NCBI GenBank assembly: GCA_021432635.1 | Contig: MU270051.1 | Location: 496,001-560,000, forward strand | Reading direction: 5' to 3' | From: Thozetella sp. PMI_491 | Lineage: Eukaryota > Ascomycota > Sordariomycetes > Chaetosphaeriales > Chaetosphaeriaceae | Length of the DNA: 64,000 bases | The notes under the pieces: model-generated | What the model was told of the DNA's origin: nothing | Seen by the model: the letters and a program-made list of their open reading frames with translations, nothing else | Database searches by the model: none | Shown: positions 57,695 through 64,000 of the stretch, piece by piece | Position numbering within the stretch: the stretch's first letter is position 1 | Layout: every line of letters starts with the position of its first letter | Position numbers and translations under genes: made by a program

Positions 57695-58531
57695 TATTGC
57701 GAATTCGACAGTATCGGTCGATTAATCTTGCTAGATAGACTAGTGAAGCAGCAAAAAGAATCTTATTAAGTTGACCGACCTTTGGCGTTGACTTTCGGCA
57801 GACATAGGAAAGGAGACAGTAGCAAACTATGGGCTTCGGCTAAATGAAAGACGTAATTTGGAGAATACGCAAGGCTCTGGTACTTGAGGCCGTCAGGGTC
57901 AGCATGGCTCAATATTGTGGCGGCTTAGTGCCGCTCAATTTTTACTGAAACTGGTCATTCGTATCAGAATGTGCAACTCCCAAATCACTTGCAGCTCCGT
58001 GAAGCGCAAAGGCTGTACGAGTAACTGCACTTATCTCTACCACCTTCCCATTCAAGACCCACACTTCCTGAGAGTGGCGGTTTGCTTCTCCCCGCGCGGT
58101 ATTTGAATTGAGCTTTGACATCCAATTATTCAAAGGAGAAAACTCGTCTATAGCGAGTTGGTTGCGCCATGCAGCATCTCAGGCATAATATTGGCTGCAT
58201 TCTGCATCATTTGGCAATATTAACAGTGCCACCGGGGACTAGAACGCTGCAGGCTCACCCCAATCTATTCCTGAGGATATTCGGCTGCGTTAGAGACTCG
58301 AAAGGCAATGTATATCCTGGCCCCCCGGTAACATTATAGTTGCGGAGGACACAGTGGGTGTTGAAATAAAAGAATGTGCTCCGGATCGTCCTGGACTATT
58401 TCGACTCGGACATTCTAGTCTCCCTTTTCGACCTGTCACCTTTTATAGCAACTTCAGACTCAGTCTTAGTCGAGCTAAGACCTTTTTCTCTTGGAGTCTC
58501 GACTATATTCTAGGCAGAGTGTCAAGCAGCC
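57695..58531. promoter_or_regulatory. Divergent promoter region DUF7708 gene / AAA+ gene
   Basis: 837 bp shared by two outward-facing genes with related domain backgrounds. No gene seen. A co-regulated pair is possible but no shared motif could be identified by eye. Confidence 0.45.
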
Positions 58532-61500
58532 ATGGCGGACGCTGAAAACTCGACGGCCATCATTCGCCAAGAGAGCAGCGCGTACACTGAAACCACATAC
58601 CCAAGCACCTCTTATACGACGCAAAGTTCGATAGAGAGCAAAGAATCGGCTGGGAAAACACCGAACGATAACTCTATTGAGGGCAACAGCGCTTCGAAGA
58701 CGGATGATGTCGCCACCGCTGCCGTGTCTAACGTCAACAAAATTAGCGACTGTGAGGAGGAGAAGCTTGTTGAGCTGACAAAGGACGATGAATCTGACAA
58801 AAACGACTCTGAACTAGATTTCGAGACCGAGTATTTCAGCTCTGTCTTCATAAGACAAGCTAAAGATATATCCTCCAATACTCTTTATAAAGCATATGTT
58901 AAGAAGCTCGGGGCAGACAAGAGAGCTAAGAAAAAGAGTGACAAGGCTCCTCAGCTAGTTAGGGGCCTTGTAGACTACTTGCGTGTTCTTGAGGAGCGTA
59001 TCGAGAATCTAGAAGCAGGGAAAATCGATTCGACTAAGAATGAGGAAGAGACAGATGTGCCAGCACAACCTGAACAGTCACGGGAGTTCAAGGTCGAAAC
59101 CATGTTCTACAACTCTGTCGATGAGCCATGTGTTGACTTTGGGAATACACTTAAAGATGATACATGGAAGGAAAACGGCACCTTCGCCTCAGAAGTGGAT
59201 CCAAAACACATTGTCAGGGTTCTGTACAAGTGGCACGCAGACCCAGTGGATCTACCGGTCGAGGCCAAGCCTTCGCCTAGCGACATCGACGTCCTCGGAA
59301 TTCGCATCTCTTCCAAGCCTCTTGGCAAGTTCTTCGACAAACTTGCAGGGGTAGAAGTGCACCGAGACGATATTGTTGTCATGTCAAAACCCTTTCGCTT
59401 CCTCATTCGTAACTCCGAGGCTCTTCGTCGCCAACTTGATGCGCTAAACGAGCTCCATGGGTAGTCTTTCACGATTCATGCTTTTTCAAGCAGGTACTGA
59501 CATACTAGCAGCTTCCTTGGTACAATGGACTTCGCAGGGTCTGAGGATGATAACAGTCTGCCGGGGGAGCACACCACGAAGGTTTCCGAAGGTCAACACG
59601 CCACAGCTGCAGGAAAGTCGGATGCCGATATCGAACAGCGAGTCAATGACGAGAAGTCACCGACGGAAATTGAGCCTTATGACTCAAAGGAAGCCATTGC
59701 GCATTTCAATGAGTTGCTAGAGTTCATGGACTCATACCTTGGCGACCAGATACGGCGTTACGGAGAATATCAGAAGGCGATCCGGAACAAGGTTACCTTC
59801 GAGGATTTGTGGATGCTCTTCGACCGTGATGATACTATATACTGTCCCCTGAGGAGAGGTGGGCAGAAAATCAGCTTCGGGTCCACTTTTCTCGACGACG
59901 ACGCCGGAGATCACATAACAATCCCTAGGGGGGCTCCTCAGGCATACCGAGTCATAAGCACAACGGGAGGCATTGCTCTCGCCGGCCAGCTTACTCCCTC
60001 TCCCGACAGCTCTGCAGCTGCCCTTGGCCAAAGCCCTATCATCCTCAGATTGTCAAAAAACGGGACTGCTCAACTGCAAACCCAATCTGAGCAGACGGTG
60101 CAGAGGGCAAAATCCAGGTATAGTCCATTATATATCTACTGCTATTATGTCGACTATGATGGATCCAAGTTCAATGTTGTCACCGACATTTTCCTTCTCC
60201 GACCTTACGAGGGCGAGGAAGATGTTGTCTCATTGGAGGTTTATCCCCTCGGATATCGAGCCAGTCAGCCCGGAAAACAACCCCTGAGTGACCTAGAAAA
60301 TCGTGGAGAGACGTTTATCGACTACACCTCTGTTACTCATCTCAAGTACGAAGGGTCGACATTGGGCGATAGTCGAGAAGATGTAAGAAAGCCCTCAGAA
60401 ATCCTGAGATAATTAAGTTCTTTCTAACCACGGGACCAACGTTGTCTAGATCACAAGTCCTGTTATCATAGACTTTAAGCAGGCTTTCCAGGAGGATCCT
60501 AACCTATTGCCGGCAGTTCCGAAGGAGGGCATGTTTTGGTCGAAGCGGGTGGAGAAAACAGTCTTCGAAATCCCGAGGAGAAGCTGCGGGCAAGCAGTTT
60601 GTCATGATGTGACCTGCGTCACAGATAGCTACCCTATCCACCAGAAGGCCCGATGCGGTAAAATTGTTCCCGAATTGAAGACATTATTGGAGGAGTATGA
60701 AGTGGACGGCATCAGCACGCACAAGTCAAAATTGAAGAAAGCGATGAGGGATCACAACCTACTAGTTTTACTTCCAGGCGTGGTCTACGGCTTCGCTCTT
60801 CGCGACCGAAAGTGGCGTGAGTTATCTATATCTCCACACAATTTCGCTGCAAAGAGTCTGACCAAAACACGTATAGTTCAGTTCAACATAGACCTCCTTA
60901 GCGAAAACCAGTCGGACGAGGACGAGAGCAGCTGGGATGACCTTGTCATCCCAGACAATCATAGATCCATGGTCCAATCCATGGTGGAAACCCACTCAGC
61001 AGGCGCTGGGGGTGACCTAAGCAGCCTCCGCGAGAAGCACGAGATCGGCCTCGTTCAGGGAAAGGGGAAAGGTTGTATTATTCTTCTACACGGCGTCCCG
61101 GGAGTCGGCAAAACGTCCACGGCGGAATGCGTTGCAGCGTATACCCATCGCCCACTGTTTCCCATCACCTGTGCCGATATCGGCTACGAGCCTGAAAAGC
61201 TGGAAGCAAACCTTCAAAAGATATTTCGACTAGCCCATAAATGGGGTTGTGTACTCCTCATTGACGAGGCGGATGTTTTCCTCGCCGAACGAGATAGGGT
61301 TGACGTCAAACGCAACGGGCTTGTCTCTGTCTTCTTGCGCGTGTTGGAGTATTACTCTGGCATTCTATTCTTGACCACCAACCGTGTGGGTGCCTTCGAC
61401 GATGCTTTCCGCTCGCGGATTCACCTGCAGCTCTACTACCCACGCCTCGACAAGGAGCAATCCTACAAGGTCTGGCAGACCAATATCCGCCGCGTCCTCA

Positions 61501-62192
61501 AGCAGCTAAACAAATACCGCGCTCGCGATGATATTCCCGAAATTAGGCTGAATAAAAAGAAGATATTGCGCTTTGCTGAGGCTAACTATGAGGACCTGCA
61601 GTGGAATGGGCGACAAATTCAGAACGCATTCCAAACAGCGGTTGCCCTGGCGGATTTTGAAGTTAAGGACAAGCCGAAAGAGAGGCCTGAGATTACAGTG
61701 CAGCACTTCGTGACCATCGCCGAGGCTTCAATCCAGTTTGACCACTACCTGAAAGTGACACAGCTCGGTGACGAATCGAAGAAGGCGAGGCAGACCAAGA
61801 TGCGCACAGATAACATCCAATTCGATAGTGCGAGAAAAATTGTGGTTCCGCCTGGGAGTAAGCGCATATCTAATAGAGTGGTGACCTCAGAGGACTCATC
61901 CAGCGAAATGACGTCCTCCTCGGATTCCGATTCGGATTCCCACCGCAAGAAGAAAAAGAAGAAGAGTAAGAAGAAAGCGAAGTCTAGCAGCAAAGAAAGT
62001 AAGGAGGAAAACGCTGCAAAAGTCAGCTGGAGAGGCAAGAAAAAAAGAAGTAAGAGAGACGAGGAAGAGGAAGACGAGTCCGGTACGGGGGAGGATGTAT
62101 CTGAGAAGGATAGGGTTAAGGGAAATCGTAAGAAAATGGGATCGGAGAGGAAGTCAGGTAAGAAATCCGACAGTGATGAAGATGACGAGTGA
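58532..62192 (+). CDS. Large AAA+ ATPase with DUF7025-like N-terminal region
   Basis: Exons 58532-59460, 59512-60382 and 60450-62192 join in frame (1180 residues); introns are 51 and 67 bp. Residues 1-100 are acidic and Ser-rich. The region to about 600 resembles the N-terminal (DUF7025-type) part of fungal AAA proteins, with LEFMDSYLGDQI and FEDLWMLFDRDDTIYC. The AAA core has Walker A GVPGVGKTST (from about 815), Walker B VLLIDEADVF (868-874 region), sensor 1 FLTTNR, and the arginine-finger segment DDAFRSRIH (near 920). All catalytic residues look intact. The last 110 residues are a Ser/Asp run followed by Lys, Glu and Asp blocks, probably disordered and nuclear-localising. It diverges from the DUF7708/STAND-like gene. 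Such proteins are common in filamentous fungi but have no settled role. Confidence 0.88.
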
Positions 62193-63141
62193 GGAAAGAT
62201 GATAGGCCAAATTAGCTTTGGATATTTTTTACTTTTCTAGCGAAGACTTACATCGTTCTTAGTTCTTCATGATATCTAACATTGCGACGAGAGTGTTTAC
62301 TTTTCGTAGATATGGTTCCGGCCAGCTGGTTGGTGCAGTTACCTCAGGCAGGTGGTAAATTATTTACAGCTCGGTCATTCGTAATATAAGTGCCTCTAGG
62401 GACGTAAATTGTATATAACTGAAGCAAATCCAGGTTCCTACATTCTCAAACTAGTCCCGCCAATGACACGAAGCATAGAAGAGGCCGGCTAAGAGGATAT
62501 GTGGCTTGATACCTGTGGTCACGAAGTTACGCAAGCTCTCCACGTGAAGTACCCACTTGGCGTCTGTATAATGGCCCGCATCGCCTTTGCGTTTCCCGAG
62601 CCGGCCCCGAACTCGATCGCCAGAGCCTCGTCGGCGAGTATCGTACACTTAACCGCCAAACGGGCGCCTCTCAGTGTGTTATAGTTCAGTATAGTGAGTA
62701 TATAAACCCTAGCCATCTTAGATTATAAGCCCTCTTACTCGTATATTTTAACGATGCGTTGGATTAGCTTAGGCGTCACTTTAGTGTTGAAGTTGGACAG
62801 CTATACTTTAAGCTATATAATCTCATATAGGCAGTAGTTTATCTTAGCCGCTGGTAGAGCAGGTAGGCTATATTATATATATATAAACCCCTATATTATC
62901 TAGATACACTCTTAGTGGTTAGTATAAAGGTTTATTAGGTCTAAGTATAATCTGATTGAAGATTACTATTATAGTGCTCGAAAAAAAACCTTTTAACGAA
63001 ATCCTACTACATTCAAGTGTATAGCGTCACTTTGTACAAATAGATCGTAAACCTCCCCTACATTATTAGGCCTAATACTCAAGTGACGAGTGGACGAGTG
63101 CAATGCTTTTATTGTGATGATTCGCGGACGGAGTAGCCCAT
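62193..63141. other. AT-rich gene-free region
   Basis: The 3' region of the AAA+ gene, then from about 62690 a stretch in which TpA steps dominate, with no protein-like frame. This is unlike the rest of the window and resembles sequence damaged by repeat-induced point mutation. Contains the candidate transposon relic listed separately. Confidence 0.55.
62774..63088. mobile_element. Candidate relic of a small DNA transposon (MITE-like)
   Basis: CGTCACTTTAGTGTT at 62774-62788 and the reverse complement of 63074-63088, CGTCACTTGAGTATT, agree at 13 of 15 positions, forming possible terminal inverted repeats of a 315-bp element. A third, direct copy of CGTCACTTTG occurs at 63025. The inside is TpA-rich and codes for nothing. 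No target-site duplication could be fixed, so this is tentative. Confidence 0.35.
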
Positions 63142-64000
63142 TTAGTCCCTGCCTTTCCTCAACCTATGAAACATAGTGGTAAGCCTGCTCCCGGTCTTGC
63201 TTTTTGTTTGAGGCGATGCTACATCGCTCGCTCTGGTATCACCATCGGATGAAGTCACGCGCCCATCCAAAGATGCACTGCTCGGTGTCGCGGTTGTTGA
63301 TGCTACGCTGGTGCCGATGCCACTGTCGTGGCTTTCATCGTTCTGTTGGTCAAGTCCCGGCACACCTTCAGTAGGTGCATCCCTGTCGGGCCATCGCAGT
63401 GGATATTTGAAACTGTGGCCAAAGATGATGGCGCCATTGTCTGGTAAGCTCCGGGGGCTTCGAAACCCTCTTCCGCCCCTATTTCGCATATTGGGTCAGC
63501 AGAAGAACCGGAAAAGTAGTGATAGAAACAACGCAGACGGCGGCACCGACCGTCGTATGGGACCGCATATCGCCCCCGAAGTAACGTTCAGGTGCAAGAT
63601 GGAGAGAAACGAAAGAAGGGAACCGGAATTTTACAAGGATCCCTTCTACAACGAGGCCGCCTGAATAAGAAAAATTACAGGAGATGCAAATAAGAATGAT
63701 CGAAAGACATACAGGAAGGTCAGTGGTAGGAGTGACTGGACCCTATCACACTGGTTCTGGCTACCGCTGGCGATGCAATCGCACGGCTCGAAGGACATGT
63801 CGGGAGTATGCAGGTAAATGTTGTCAGTCAGTCGCCACGGAGTCTGTGTGCGATCACCCTTGCTGTCGAGCAATACCCGCAACATGACAGTGCTTACGCC
63901 AAGGTGGTCATGGCCGCTAGGCATCTCTGTCCAGGCTGGGCAGGCGGCTCCAGTGCCACCAGGGTTGATGCTGTCGTCGTTTTCTGGCCGCAAGAGTGAG
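63142..64000 (-). CDS. Partial unresolved gene at the right edge
   Basis: A minus-strand frame at 63489-63142 (115 codons) ends in a Ser/Thr/Asp-rich, probably disordered tail with GSRLTTMFHRLRKGRD before the stop, and looks like a last exon. Upstream, after a good acceptor (TTATTCAG at about 63661), a second frame reads GLVVEGILVKFRF and then a hydrophobic segment VGAAVCVVSITTFPVLLL, which could be a membrane helix. The two cannot be joined with a convincing intron, and parts further up have stops in all frames without clear splice sites. It could be a membrane-protein gene that continues past the window or a broken gene. I do not recognise the family. Confidence 0.35.

Overview
This looks like nuclear DNA of a filamentous ascomycete (Pezizomycotina), most likely a Sordariomycete. 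Genes are on both strands, with GC-rich coding regions, short introns (about 40-150 bp) with GTAAGT-like donors and CTAAC branch points, no operons, and families typical of this group: a Zn2Cys6 regulator, a DAL5-type MFS transporter, an RTA1-like protein, DUF4246, a SesA-like domain and DUF7708. All gene models were spliced by eye. Nearly every model closes in frame across its whole length; none has been tested with RNA or database searches.

Left part (1-14.5 kb): the 5' end of a UBP14-type deubiquitinase (minus, running off the left edge), the mitochondrial Fe-S scaffold ISU1, a dynamin-like GTPase preceded by six 14-bp tandem repeats, a DUF4246 protein (minus), a cytochrome P450, a Tyr/Ser-type phosphatase, and a small acidic orphan (minus).

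Middle part (15-44 kb): mostly carbohydrate related. It holds a GH35/42-like glycosidase with a DUF5597-like tail (minus), a secreted GH43, a carotenoid cleavage oxygenase, a DAL5-family transporter, a SesA-like/ankyrin protein (minus) and a secreted CE3-like SGNH esterase (minus). These are followed by an L-rhamnose block: a Zn2Cys6 regulator (minus) diverging from L-rhamnonate dehydratase (LRA3), then L-rhamnose 1-dehydrogenase (LRA1) and an aldo-keto reductase. LRA1 oxidises L-rhamnose to the lactone and LRA3 dehydrates L-rhamnonate. The lactonase (LRA2) and aldolase (LRA4) of the pathway are not in the window. The regulator is a good candidate for the pathway activator (RhaR/PDR-1 type), by position only.

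Right part (45-64 kb): a long coiled-coil protein, a secreted GMC oxidoreductase, a quinone-oxidoreductase-like MDR enzyme converging on an RTA1-like membrane protein, then a head-to-head pair: a DUF7708/STAND-like protein with an apparently dead P-loop (minus) and a 1180-residue AAA+ ATPase (plus). The right end is a TpA-rich, RIP-like stretch with candidate terminal inverted repeats, then an unresolved partial gene on the minus strand.

The points most worth a second look are the rhamnose block with its linked regulator, the STAND-like/AAA+ pair, very small exons (15 nt in ISU1, 25 nt in the zinc-cluster gene), and a possible Fe(II)/2-oxoglutarate oxygenase core in the DUF4246 protein.
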